DNA of 38,292 nucleotides from Deltaproteobacteria bacterium. Lineage in GTDB: Bacteria; Desulfobacterota; Dissulfuribacteria; Dissulfuribacterales; UBA3076. Positions 24,951 to 33,879 of this stretch are shown in pieces; position 1 is the stretch's first letter, and every line of letters begins with the position of its first letter. Position numbers and translations under genes: made by a program. The notes under the pieces are model-generated. The model was given only the letters and a program-made list of their open reading frames with translations. It ran no database searches and was not told the origin of the DNA. Where the stretch lies: NCBI GenBank assembly GCA_011042225.1, contig DQXT01000051.1:1-38292 (forward strand). The letters run 5' to 3'.

Positions 24951-26210
24951 TCATCGTAACTCGCAATGGCTGGGAAAGTGAAGCAGACCAGAATAATCAG
25001 TTACGGCGGATGTTGCAGTTAATTTGTCTCTGGCAAGAGGCCAATCTTTTCTGCATCCCATAGAATAGAGAAGCTGAAAAACATGCAGTCTATTATGGCG
25101 GAATGACCTCTGAGAACCGTGAAGATAGAGCCTCCACATCCTTACGAACTGTTTCCCCATCATTCTTCTGACTTGCAAGGCATTTGCCTCAAACCGCTCT
25201 ATCCAGTGCCCCAAAGTCAAGTCATAATGCAAACGGAGGTCTTCCAAGTCTGAAAAATCCAAACCCACATCTTGTGCAGCCTCAACAGTCTCACCAAGTG
25301 CAGGTATGTAACCATTTGGGAATATGTATTTTTTCAACCATGGATCCAAAGGCTCAGGCTTCAGGCGTGCAATAGTATGCAACAATAGTATACCTTTTGG
25401 ACGAAGTAATTTCGCCACTTTTTCAAAAAAAATCTGGATATTCTCCTTCCCGACGTGCTCAAACATACCAATGGATACTATACGGTCATAGATTCCATTC
25501 TCCTCATCCGGGATCTCACGGTAGTCCTGAAGCCGAATCTCTGCTTCGTCAGACAACCCCTCTTTTTCTATACGCCTGCATCCGAGTTCATACTGATTCT
25601 CAGCAAGGGTCAGTCCTACAGCTTTTACACCATAAGATCTTGCTGCCTCCGCCACCAGGCTCCCCCAGCCACACCCGATATCGAGCAACCTCTGTCCGGG
25701 TTTGAGCCTGAGTTTTTTAAGCGAGTGATGAATCTTTTGCATCTGTGCCCGCTCCAGAGAATCGTCAGTGCTATTAAAATATGCACAGGAGTAATTAAGT
25801 CCTTTGTCAAGCCATAGTCTATAGAAGAAATTGCCCCTGTCATAATGGGCCTGTATGTCTAGTTTGCTCTGTTTCAGACTCGCCTTTTTCCTCAAATTCA
25901 ACCAACAGAGATGGATCTTTTGCATCGGCGAAAACTTAGAGAAAAGGCCTTCTTTATAAGCCAGACTCACCACCTCACCCAGATCCCCATCCACATCTAT
26001 GTCGCCTCTGGTATAGGCCTCTCCAAAACCCATGGACAGATTGCCCCAAAGGGCATCTAAGGCTTCTGGTGTCTTGAAGTGTATGACAAATGCCGGGGCC
26101 TCTCTCCCAAAAGATATTTCAGAGCCGTCCCAAAAACGCACCCTGCCTGAAACTGAAGATCCATTTACAAAAAGGGATGAAATTAGACTTTTAGCTTGCT
26201 TGACTTCCAT
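24951..26210 (-). CDS. cfa: cyclopropane-fatty-acyl-phospholipid synthase
   Basis: The enzyme transfers a methylene group from SAM to cis double bonds of membrane lipids. The 419-residue protein has an N-terminal SCP-like domain and a SAM methyltransferase domain. It shows NYSCAYF with the active-site Cys (about residue 140), the SAM loop LLDIGCGWGSL (about 177-187) and SIGMFEHVG (about 248-256), then KYIFPNGYIPALGE. These match Cfa and related mycolic-type cyclopropane synthases. It converges on rtcB with a gap of only 16 bases. The 186 bases between it and the upstream kamA-family gene probably hold its own promoter. Confidence 0.94.
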   Translation of the reverse strand: MEVKQAKSLISSLFVNGSSVSGRVRFWDGSEISFGREAPAFVIHFKTPEALDALWGNLSMGFGEAYTRGDIDVDGDLGEVVSLAYKEGLFSKFSPMQKIHLCWLNLRKKASLKQSKLDIQAHYDRGNFFYRLWLDKGLNYSCAYFNSTDDSLERAQMQKIHHSLKKLRLKPGQRLLDIGCGWGSLVAEAARSYGVKAVGLTLAENQYELGCRRIEKEGLSDEAEIRLQDYREIPDEENGIYDRIVSIGMFEHVGKENIQIFFEKVAKLLRPKGILLLHTIARLKPEPLDPWLKKYIFPNGYIPALGETVEAAQDVGLDFSDLEDLRLHYDLTLGHWIERFEANALQVRRMMGKQFVRMWRLYLHGSQRSFRHNRLHVFQLLYSMGCRKDWPLARDKLTATSAVTDYSGLLHFPSHCELR

Positions 26211-26396
26211 GCTGTCTCCCTCCTGTTAACATGGTTAACTGGCTGGAGCCAATTCTGATAAAAATTGCGATCACATAGTAACTGCCCGCTGCCTCTATGT
26301 GTGAATATATTGTTATAGTAATTATGCTTCTTTACGTTATCAAGACTATCGGGATGGATTCTATGGCATTTGTAAAATTATATTAAAAAAATATAT

Positions 26397-27581
26397 TCAA
26401 AGCAAGGCATCTGCCCCTTCAGGACACGGATACCTCACTATATTTCCTTCAAAGGTGCGGAATATTGCCCTTTCTTGGCTGAATTCAAGCAAATATGAAG
26501 GTACCATCATGGCCTTGCCTCCACCGTCAGGAAGGTCCACAACATAGTTCGGTATACACAGACCACCTATTTTGCCCCACAGCTCCTGAATAATTTCAAC
26601 ACCCTTTCTGATATCTGTCCGAAAGTGATCTGCCCCCCGCACTGCATCACAGTGGAATAGGTAGTAGGGTCTTACCATGATCCTCTGAAGTCCAAGACAC
26701 AATTCTTTTATAACTTTAAGGGAATCATTGACCCCTTTTAATAACACAGCCTGATTCGACACCGGTATCCCTGCCTTGAGGAGCCTTTCGCACGCTTTTG
26801 TTGACTCAGGTGTGATCTCTCTTGGGTGATTGAAGTGAGTATTTATCCAGAGGGGACGATGTCTGGCCAGTATTTGACACAGGTCCTCGGTTATGCGCAT
26901 GGGCATAACTACAGGAATTCTGGTGCCAATACGTAACACCTCCACATGAGGAATTTTTCTAAATTCCTTTAAAAACTCATCCAGCAGGCTCAGGGGTGAT
27001 ATAAGGGGATCTCCCCCGGAGACTATGACTTCACGAACACCGGGGCTGGCAGCGACATACTCCACCATACGGCAAAAGGCCTCTCTTGTACTGCCGGCCT
27101 CTGCACTTATCCATGTGCGTTTCCTGTTACAATGACGGCAGTAAACAGCACATCTACCTGTCACCATTGCCAGTACACGATCAGGATACCTGTGAATCAG
27201 ACCGGGAACCGGCATATGTGAACGTTCGGCCAGGGGGTCTTCTTCTGAACCTGGAAGGGAAAATTCAATCTCCCTTGGATCAGGTATACATTGTTTCCTG
27301 ATAGGATCATCGGTATCCGACCAATCGATCAGGGAAAAATAATAAGGCGTAACCGCATATTTGTATCGTCCTATGACGTCTCTGTAAACCTCTTTCTCAG
27401 AACATGTAAGTTGCAACAATCCTGACAGTGCATCAAGGCCCTTAATCCGATTTGAAAACTGCCAGCGCCAATCAGACCAATGCCTCGTTTCACCCCTATT
27501 CATTTGTTTCAAGGCCTTTGACCGGCCGTATGCACGAAAATCAGTCAAAGTATCTTCAGAATTAAATGCGGTATTTTCCAT
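26397..27581 (-). CDS. KamA-family radical SAM lysine 2,3-aminomutase
   Basis: A 394-residue PLP-dependent radical SAM enzyme. The [4Fe-4S]/SAM motif CAVYCRHC is at about residues 143-150. SGGDPL, the KamA signature HFNHPREIT, LLKGVNDS, CDAVRGADHFRT and VDLPDGGGKAMM follow. The Lys of GGGK (about 355) matches the PLP lysine of clostridial KamA, and the two Asp residues in CDAVRG and VVDLP match those that hold the lysine side chain. Length and motifs are closer to KamA than to the shorter EpmB, so free lysine is a likely substrate and beta-lysine the product. The N-terminus (about 30 polar residues) is unlike either. It lies 44 bases after the YcaO gene on the same strand, with efp-epmA 2.7 kb away. 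Confidence 0.88.
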   Translation of the reverse strand: MENTAFNSEDTLTDFRAYGRSKALKQMNRGETRHWSDWRWQFSNRIKGLDALSGLLQLTCSEKEVYRDVIGRYKYAVTPYYFSLIDWSDTDDPIRKQCIPDPREIEFSLPGSEEDPLAERSHMPVPGLIHRYPDRVLAMVTGRCAVYCRHCNRKRTWISAEAGSTREAFCRMVEYVAASPGVREVIVSGGDPLISPLSLLDEFLKEFRKIPHVEVLRIGTRIPVVMPMRITEDLCQILARHRPLWINTHFNHPREITPESTKACERLLKAGIPVSNQAVLLKGVNDSLKVIKELCLGLQRIMVRPYYLFHCDAVRGADHFRTDIRKGVEIIQELWGKIGGLCIPNYVVDLPDGGGKAMMVPSYLLEFSQERAIFRTFEGNIVRYPCPEGADALL

Positions 27582-27625
27582 CTACATTCTGCGTTTTTTA
27601 GATATTGCATATTCCGTTTTTTTTA

Positions 27626-29056
27626 TCATAAGGACTGGATTACTTCCGTAAAATCACCTATGAATTTCTTGGAAAAAACCAATTGGGGTGACAGGTTTAG
27701 AGTCCTCTCAAAATATTCTTTTGATTGCTCGTACATCCTGAGCTTCTTATAACAAATGGCTATGTCACATGAAATATGGGGAGTAGCTTTATACCGGGGA
27801 TCAATTTCTATGGATTTTTTAAAATACCCAATGGCATCCTCATAATTTTGTAAATACATGCAAATCTTTGCCATATAAAAATAGGGATTTAGGCTAGTAC
27901 TGGGACGATTAAGCCTTGTTCCAGGTATTGTTACCGCTACTGCTGGTATTTGAAATTCAGAACAAGTAGTATCAGTTACAATTACCTCTAGATTATTATC
28001 CTGCTTAATAAGATTTACCGCCTTCTCTATTTCTATCTTAAAATCTGAATGCCTGTAAGTAGATATTTTATTTAAAGGAATTATCTCCGTGTTTTCTGTT
28101 AAATATTTAGCATCCTCTAAGGTCTTGAAATATGGGAAACAGTAAGTGGGTCCGCCTGCCCTTTTATCTCTGTTTTCTTTATAAATAATCTCTGCTCTAT
28201 GTTGAGCAAGCTCGATCAGGGCACGAATTAAGGCAAAATCACGATTCAGATGTGCACCTGCCGCATTATATATCCTGAGCGTATCTGTTGGTGGACTTGA
28301 ATCATAAGCAAGAACACTTATGGTTGGAATGTTTAATCCCAAAGAAAAATCCTTAATATAAAGCTCAATACCCGCATCAAAGAACTTTTTTATCAATGAC
28401 TTTGCAATGTGGCAATCAACAGAAGAAATATCAAGAGATGGAGTAGATAACTTTCCTTGTATGACTCTTGAGATATTATGCCTTTCTATTACCTCTCCTA
28501 TTGCCTGAAGTGTTGCCTCTTGTATTGTATTTCCGCTAGCAAATCCTGTGGTGCCATAGATAAGATAAAACCAGTGTAAAGGGAAAATAACAGGCTTATT
28601 ATATGTTAAAGAAAAGGCTTCTATCCAGGGAAGGGATAATTTTCTCAAATCCCTCAATATCTCATCTGTTTGATAAACAGATGGTAAAGGTAAAAGTAAA
28701 CTTAATGGATCTAATGCATTTTCTTTTAATTTGTCGTAGCTGGAAATAATAAAAGGCCTTTTCTTTTTTATAAACCATTCACAACTATAACGTTCGACCG
28801 CCTCCATTAATGCGCTGGCCTTTGCCTGCTCTATAGTTGTACCCTTCCCGCAGCTATCAGCTATCCCCAAATTTGACTCAATCTCACAGATGAAGGCCGG
28901 TATACCTATTTTATCAAATTTATCGATGCGCAAAATGCTACTTAAATTAATCGACTCATTTTGTCTAAGCCTGTTTAATGCATTTTTCACAGTCTCTTTT
29001 GGAATGACGACCTTATCTTGTCCAAATGTGTAATTTTTAAGGCATGAATGCATCAT
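27626..29056 (-). CDS. YcaO-domain protein with C-terminal TPR repeats
   Basis: YcaO enzymes use ATP to phosphorylate backbone amides and make azolines, thioamides or amidines. This 476-residue protein keeps the three ATP-binding blocks: GKGTTIEQAKASALMEAVER (about residues 70-89), ATLQAIGEVIERHN (about 179-192) and RALIELAQHR (about 273-282). The proline-rich tail of RiPP azoline cyclodehydratases is absent. Instead the last 90 residues form about two TPR-like repeats (YFYMAKICMYLQNYEDAIGYF, then CDIAICYKKLRMYEQSKEYF), an arrangement that recalls E. coli YcaO, which is linked to RimO modification of ribosomal protein S12. No precursor peptide, TfuA or E1-like gene is nearby. The gene is visibly more AT-rich than its neighbours, suggesting later acquisition. 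It is followed by the kamA-family gene after 44 bases. Confidence 0.88.
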   Translation of the reverse strand: MMHSCLKNYTFGQDKVVIPKETVKNALNRLRQNESINLSSILRIDKFDKIGIPAFICEIESNLGIADSCGKGTTIEQAKASALMEAVERYSCEWFIKKKRPFIISSYDKLKENALDPLSLLLPLPSVYQTDEILRDLRKLSLPWIEAFSLTYNKPVIFPLHWFYLIYGTTGFASGNTIQEATLQAIGEVIERHNISRVIQGKLSTPSLDISSVDCHIAKSLIKKFFDAGIELYIKDFSLGLNIPTISVLAYDSSPPTDTLRIYNAAGAHLNRDFALIRALIELAQHRAEIIYKENRDKRAGGPTYCFPYFKTLEDAKYLTENTEIIPLNKISTYRHSDFKIEIEKAVNLIKQDNNLEVIVTDTTCSEFQIPAVAVTIPGTRLNRPSTSLNPYFYMAKICMYLQNYEDAIGYFKKSIEIDPRYKATPHISCDIAICYKKLRMYEQSKEYFERTLNLSPQLVFSKKFIGDFTEVIQSL

Positions 29057-29303
29057 ATCGCCCTTTTTTTGAAATTTTTAGAAATTAATTTTATTTCGGC
29101 AGGCAGTTCTAATGATATCATAATCATATAATAATATATAAACAGTAATTCAAGCCGGATTGACGTTTTCCCGTAGCTTGCTTAGAATATCCGCCGATCT
29201 AAAATAGGACAATCTTGGATGAGGTGTAAAATTTTTAAAACGTCAGATTGGAATATGGAGAACAAAACAACAGAGACTTTACATCAGTTTTAGGGTGCCT
29301 ACT

Positions 29304-29591
29304 ATGATGGAAAACCGTCAAAAACGTGTAAACATATTAGTGCAAGGAAGGGTTCAAGGTGTATTTTTTAGAGCGAATACAAAGGCTGAAGCTAAACGCC
29401 TAGGGCTTAAAGGGTGGGTAAAGAATCTTCCAGATGGCAGGGTGGAACTCGTTGCGGAAGGACCTGTTTGGGCGGTGAACGAGTTGATAAACTGGTGCCG
29501 TAAAGGTCCTGCGTATTCAAGGGTAGACAAAGTAGAATTTCATGAAGAGACACCAAGAGGAAGGTATAATGAATTTTCAGTTCGTTATTGA
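29304..29591 (+). CDS. acyP: acylphosphatase
   Basis: Acylphosphatase hydrolyses acyl phosphates. The 95-residue protein has the phosphate loop GRVQGVFFRANT with the catalytic Arg and GWVKNLPDGRVELVAEG with the catalytic Asn, both as in the family. The ATG at 29304 is chosen because AGGG stands eight bases before it; an upstream in-frame GTG at 29295 would overlap that ribosome site. The next gene starts 23 bases inside its 3' end. The cellular role of acylphosphatases in bacteria is poorly defined. Confidence 0.92.
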   Translation: MMENRQKRVNILVQGRVQGVFFRANTKAEAKRLGLKGWVKNLPDGRVELVAEGPVWAVNELINWCRKGPAYSRVDKVEFHEETPRGRYNEFSVRY

Positions 29592-29967
29592 CAAAACCAT
29601 TATAAGCATCTTCTTCATCTTTCTCTTATGTGGATGCAGCACAGTCCATTTGGACCTTTTGGAAGCAGATCCTCCTCTATGTCTCAATGACCCTGCTCCG
29701 GTAAGACTGCTGGTAGTAAAGCACTTCAAGGATAATATAAAGGCCCACTTCGGACTTTTCGGATTCGTAACCTGGAAACAGCCACCTCTGCAAAGGGTTT
29801 TTGAAGAAAAACTAGATGAATATGAGGGTAATGGTATAATAAATATAAATATAAAAAGTAAATTCGGCTTTCTGGATATGCTGCTGGGCCTTCCGCTCTC
29901 TCCTCTATGGTTCACTCGTACCTATATCATTGAAGGGGATGTGGTAATTATACAGTCATCCCGGTAA
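29569..29967 (+). CDS. small putative lipoprotein
   Basis: A 132-residue protein starts MNFQFVIDKTIISIFFIFLLCGCS, a signal sequence with a lipobox-like end whose Cys would be lipidated. AGGAAGG precedes the ATG at good spacing, favouring this start over one nine codons upstream. The mature part has no domain I recognise; it contains HFKDNIKAHFGLFGFVTWKQP and FEEKLDEYEG and ends in beta-rich sequence. It overlaps the acylphosphatase gene by 23 bases in another frame, so coupled translation is likely. No function is proposed. Confidence 0.7.
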   Translation: MNFQFVIDKTIISIFFIFLLCGCSTVHLDLLEADPPLCLNDPAPVRLLVVKHFKDNIKAHFGLFGFVTWKQPPLQRVFEEKLDEYEGNGIININIKSKFGFLDMLLGLPLSPLWFTRTYIIEGDVVIIQSSR

Positions 29968-30309
29968 TCTGATTCCAAACCCTTGTCCTTTGTCCCTATA
30001 GCCATTGGGCTGCGTTGCCCGTCGGCAAAATGCCCGTATCTAAATACGCCCTTGCATTTTTGCTTCTCGTGCCCTGCCCTTTAACAAAATCCATTAGTTT
30101 TACAAAATTCATATAAAAAGGACTATGCTTGAACTTAGAGAAATTATGGACTATTGATAGAAACCACATCATGGTGACGCATAACCGTCCTTGACAGGGA
30201 GCGAATAAATGCCTGCCGGTTCTATCTGCAAATAAAATACAGACAAAATTAATAAACCACAGCCATATGAATATTTTCAGTTAAATCATTTATCAAGGAG
30301 AAGATTGAA
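29968..30309. other. spacer before efp with a repeat-like segment
   Basis: No gene is seen in these 342 bases. The first part holds the inverted-repeat segment at 30010-30083. TTGACA near 30192 has no good -10 box at normal distance. The segment just before efp is AT-rich and includes its ribosome site AAGGAGAAG (about 30295-30303). Confidence 0.4.
30010..30083. repeat. intergenic dyad element, probably a dispersed repeat
   Basis: AAAATGC and CGTAT (30027-30039) are mirrored by ATACG and GCATTTT (30044-30060), forming a long imperfect hairpin with a CTAA loop, inside GC-rich sequence (GGGCTGCGTTGCCCGTCGG). Its style resembles dispersed intergenic repeats of Desulfobacterota. Only one copy lies in this window, so the repeat call is inference. 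Confidence 0.45.
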
Positions 30310-30873
30310 GTGTATGATTCTTCAGACCTCAGAAAAGGACTAAAAATAACTATCGACGGAGAACCATATGTCATTACTGATTTCCGGTTTTCCAAACCGG
30401 GAAAGGGGCAGGCCCTTTATAAATGCAAGCTCAAAAACATGGTAACCGGTTACACTGTGGATCGTACTTATCGATCGGGTGACAAGTTCGAACCAGCCAA
30501 CCTCGATGAAGTGCATATGCAATATCTCTACCGGGACAATCTGGGCTTTCACTTTATGAACACGGATACCTACGATCAAGTAACCTTAACAAATGACCAG
30601 GTAGTGGAGGCAAAAAGCTTCCTGTTGGAAAATATGGAGGTTGACATCCTGTTCTTTCAGGGATCTCCAATTGATATATCTCTGCCGACTTTTGTTGAAC
30701 TCGAGGTGACAGAATCCCCTCCCGGAATTCGAGGAGACACGGCCACCGGTGCCACAAAACCTGTAATCCTTGAAACAGGATACGAGATCCAGGTACCCCT
30801 CTTTATAAAGCAAGGCGAACTTCTGAAGATAGATACCCGCACAGGGGAATATGTGGAGCGAGCAAAAAGATAG
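30310..30873 (+). CDS. efp: elongation factor P
   Basis: EF-P rescues ribosomes stalled at polyproline stretches. The 187-residue protein has the three EF-P beta-barrel domains. The modification loop KPGKGQALYKCKL carries Lys32, equal to the Lys34 that EpmA lysylates in E. coli. The C-terminus VPLFIKQGELLKIDTRTGEYVERAKR is characteristic. The start is GTG, with AAGGAGAAG before it. epmA follows in the same orientation, which fits lysine-type rather than rhamnose-type modification even though dTDP-rhamnose genes exist elsewhere in the window; EarP-modified EF-P has Arg at this position. Confidence 0.97.
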   Translation: MYDSSDLRKGLKITIDGEPYVITDFRFSKPGKGQALYKCKLKNMVTGYTVDRTYRSGDKFEPANLDEVHMQYLYRDNLGFHFMNTDTYDQVTLTNDQVVEAKSFLLENMEVDILFFQGSPIDISLPTFVELEVTESPPGIRGDTATGATKPVILETGYEIQVPLFIKQGELLKIDTRTGEYVERAKR

Positions 30874-30950
30874 AACCTGACCTGAACAACTCCTATTACT
30901 ACAGCAACAATATCCATAAAGCCGGGGAAATCATTTCCAAACACAGGATA

Positions 30951-31856
30951 TTGTCAATCAGGGACAGAATTATAAAATCAATCAGATCCTTTCTGGCGGA
31001 ACAGGGATTTCTTGAGGTCCAAACCCCCTTGCTGATTGAGGCGCCCATACCTGAGGCATCCATTCAGACATTTCCGGTCTCCCAAGGGAGAGGCAGGCCT
31101 GACATGTATCTGATCCCCTCACCTGAAATCAACTTGAAACGCCTTTTAGCAGAAGGGTTTGATCGGATATTCCAGCTAGGCCCTGTATTCCGGCAGGAAG
31201 AACGAGGCTGTCATCACCTTTCTGAATTTACCATGCTGGAGTGGTACAGGACGGGCTCGAATTACCACGATCTTATGTCTGATTGTGAAGCCATAATTAA
31301 AATAACAGCCGGGGCGGCTGGCTGGAAAAATGGTTCAATAACGTACAAAGACCAAAAGATAGATATAAATCCCGATTTTCCCAAGATAACTATAAAAAAG
31401 GCGTTTGAAAAATATGCCGGCTGGATACCGGGCGTTTCAACGGATTTAGAGCGGTTTAATGAAGACATGGTGACAAAAATAGAACCGAACTTGCCTCTGG
31501 ATCGACCGATATTTTTAATGGATTATCCTGCATACTGTGCCTCTCTTGCCAAGCTGAAGCCATCCGACCCCACGGTGGCCGAGAGGGTTGAACTTTATGC
31601 GGGCGGACTCGAGATCGCAAACGGTTTTTCCGAACTTACAGACCCTGTAGAGCAAGAGACAAGATTCAGAAAAGAGGCTGAAAGACTCATGGAACAAGGA
31701 TTTAACGCCTGTCCGTGGCCGGAAAAATTTCTGGAGTCCCTGAGCCGGCTTCCCAAATGCGCAGGCATGGCACTTGGTATAGACCGCCTGGTAATGCTGC
31801 TTACAAATTCGTCTAACATCAATGAGGTAGTGCCCTTTCCCCTGGAAAAGATCTGA
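30951..31856 (+). CDS. epmA: EF-P lysine aminoacylase EpmA (GenX/PoxA)
   Basis: EpmA is a class II lysyl-tRNA-synthetase paralogue that attaches beta-lysine to EF-P instead of tRNA. The 301-residue protein has only the catalytic core: RSFLAEQGFLEVQTP (motif 1), FRQEERGCHHLSEFTMLEWY (motif 2, about residues 82-101) and GMALGIDRLVMLL (motif 3, about 276-288). The tRNA anticodon-binding domain of LysS is missing, as in EpmA. No ATG or GTG is available before motif 1. TTG at 30951 is taken as the start, although the frame is open back into efp and the ribosome site (AGG, three bases away) is weak, so the N-terminus may be longer. It follows efp by 77 bases. Confidence 0.92.
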   Translation: MSIRDRIIKSIRSFLAEQGFLEVQTPLLIEAPIPEASIQTFPVSQGRGRPDMYLIPSPEINLKRLLAEGFDRIFQLGPVFRQEERGCHHLSEFTMLEWYRTGSNYHDLMSDCEAIIKITAGAAGWKNGSITYKDQKIDINPDFPKITIKKAFEKYAGWIPGVSTDLERFNEDMVTKIEPNLPLDRPIFLMDYPAYCASLAKLKPSDPTVAERVELYAGGLEIANGFSELTDPVEQETRFRKEAERLMEQGFNACPWPEKFLESLSRLPKCAGMALGIDRLVMLLTNSSNINEVVPFPLEKI

Positions 31857-31888
31857 TTCCACCAGTTTCTCCTCTTATCCAATCAGTA

Positions 31889-33859
31889 TTATCTATGCGA
31901 TGCAGATGAGGCCATATCACAAAAAACCTCCCTGTTTTTTTCACTCCCTATAATCGCAATCAAGTCATCAGGCATCAAAACAAAGTCAGCATTGGGATTG
32001 GGCATCAACTGTCCATCCCTGACAACACCAACAACTGATGCACCGGTTGTTTTACGTATTTCGCTTTCACCTATCGACCGATGGGCCATTGGACTCTCCA
32101 GGGCCAAACGGACCCATTGTAAATCAAACTGCTGCTCAGCATCTCTGAGTTGGGACAGCACGCGATAATTATCACTGTCATTGAAGAAATCTGCATAAAG
32201 TTCATGTCGGATAGTGTCCGTATGACGTTGAACTTCAGTCAGCGGGACCTTGAGACGGAGAAGGGATTGCCGCGTCATCTCAAGGCTCGCCTCGAATTCT
32301 GGAAACACAATTTCTGAAACCCCGAGATCTTTTAATACATCGAAATAGTCTAAACCTGATGTTCGAGCTACTATTTCGATACGCTTATTTAAACGTTTGG
32401 AGTGGACGATGGTTGACCTGGCCGCTACAAGGCCGGGTATAGTAAGGATTAAAAGGGTCGCCTCTTTAATCCCCGCTGCCTCTAAAACGATTTCATGGCT
32501 GGCATCGCCATATACGACTGCCATGTCAGCCTCTTTGGCCTGTTCAAAACGCCGGTGATCAAGCTCGATGATCACAAATTGTATATTAAGCCGCTTCAAA
32601 ATCTGCGCTATCTGAAAGCCCACTCGCCCACCGCCTACAATAATGACATGTCTTTTTTGTCCAGAATCGGGGATTTTTGAGGATTCAAGCCTCTCATGGC
32701 GGAAACCATGCCGCCTAAGCGAGTATATTTTCGCCGTCTGACCTGAAACCACAGGTGTGAGCACCATAGTCAGAATGGCTGCAGTTAATACTAAGGCGTA
32801 AAGGTCATTTCCGATGGAGCCGGTCGACAGTCCCACTCTTGCCAGAACGAACGAAAACTCCCCGATTTGAAACAGGCCCAGTCCAACAGCCAATGGAATG
32901 ACATTACGATAATTGAAAACGCGTGATACAAAAGCGAAAATAAGCCCCTTGCCGACGCTTACCATTATTACCAGCAAAATTACCTCCCTAATATGGCTGT
33001 ATAAAAATGCCGGATCAAACAGCATTCCAACCGATGTAAAAAACAGGAGGCCGAAAAGATCCCGCAGGGGGATAATATCGCTCAAGGCCTGGTGGCCGTA
33101 GTCAGACTCGCTCAGGACCATTCCTGCCACAAAGGCGCCAAAGGCAAAAGAGAGCCCTACAAGGTGAGTAATAAAACCCACCCCCAGACCTATGGCGGTG
33201 ATTGCCAACAGAAAAAGCTCTCTTGAGCCGAGCCTGGCGATGTGGGACATAAGCCTTGGAAGCAATCTAGTTCCGAGCAGAATCATTCCAGTTACGAATG
33301 CCCCGGCCTTGAGGACCGCCAAACCGAGCACCGGCAGCCCGACCACCGGATTGTTCAACTGGGGGAGGATAATCATCATCGGGATCACGGCCAGATCCTG
33401 GATGATGAGCATACCTATCATCACTTTACTGGAAAGGGTCCCCAGCCAGCCTTGGTTCATCAATGTCTTGAGGAGCACCATGGTACTGGAGAGCGAGACC
33501 AGTGCCCCAAGCCAGAGCGACGACTTCCAATCCCACCCCATTAGGTGGCCTATGACAAAACCGAGCCCGGCTGTAAGGGCCATTTGTATGGGTGTTCCCA
33601 ACAATGCGATCATTTTGACAGGCTTGAGATCCTTAAAAGAAAATTCAAGCCCCAGGGCAAATAGTAGTAACGCGATACCGATCTCGGCCAGCAGTTCGAT
33701 CTCATGAATATTTGAGACCGTAAGCCCTCCAGTATGCGGTCCCAGAATAATCCCGGTGGCTATGTAGCCCAGGATTATTGGTTGACCCATGCGCTGCATC
33801 AACAATCCGCAGAAAAATGCAGCGACAACGAGCAGGATTATGTCAGTCGCTATACCCAT
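31889..33859 (-). CDS. CPA2-family cation/proton antiporter with TrkA domains
   Basis: A 656-residue KefB/KefC-like protein. Residues about 5-380 form the Na/H-exchanger membrane domain with about twelve segments, including [37 protein letters not shown] and [15 protein letters not shown] TrkA-N (RCK) nucleotide-binding domain begins [18 protein letters not shown] at about residue 403 and contains [17 protein letters not shown] TrkA-C domain lies at about 570-650 ([21 protein letters not shown]). It should exchange K+ or Na+ for H+ under nucleotide control; ion choice cannot be told. The glutathione-binding features of true KefC are not evident. It converges on epmA and stands alone on its strand. 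Confidence 0.93.
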   Translation of the reverse strand: MGIATDIILLVVAAFFCGLLMQRMGQPIILGYIATGIILGPHTGGLTVSNIHEIELLAEIGIALLLFALGLEFSFKDLKPVKMIALLGTPIQMALTAGLGFVIGHLMGWDWKSSLWLGALVSLSSTMVLLKTLMNQGWLGTLSSKVMIGMLIIQDLAVIPMMIILPQLNNPVVGLPVLGLAVLKAGAFVTGMILLGTRLLPRLMSHIARLGSRELFLLAITAIGLGVGFITHLVGLSFAFGAFVAGMVLSESDYGHQALSDIIPLRDLFGLLFFTSVGMLFDPAFLYSHIREVILLVIMVSVGKGLIFAFVSRVFNYRNVIPLAVGLGLFQIGEFSFVLARVGLSTGSIGNDLYALVLTAAILTMVLTPVVSGQTAKIYSLRRHGFRHERLESSKIPDSGQKRHVIIVGGGRVGFQIAQILKRLNIQFVIIELDHRRFEQAKEADMAVVYGDASHEIVLEAAGIKEATLLILTIPGLVAARSTIVHSKRLNKRIEIVARTSGLDYFDVLKDLGVSEIVFPEFEASLEMTRQSLLRLKVPLTEVQRHTDTIRHELYADFFNDSDNYRVLSQLRDAEQQFDLQWVRLALESPMAHRSIGESEIRKTTGASVVGVVRDGQLMPNPNADFVLMPDDLIAIIGSEKNREVFCDMASSASHR

Positions 33860-33879
33860 CTATGCCCCGTTCACCGATA

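Noticed and set aside
27626-29056. YcaO as part of a RiPP (azole-peptide) cluster
   Set aside because: No precursor peptide, E1-like partner, dehydrogenase or exporter was found nearby, and the C-terminus is TPR rather than the proline-rich tail of azoline-forming YcaO.
30310-30873. EF-P modified by rhamnose, given the rfbBD genes in the window
   Set aside because: The loop residue is Lys, not the Arg used by EarP, and epmA rather than earP follows.
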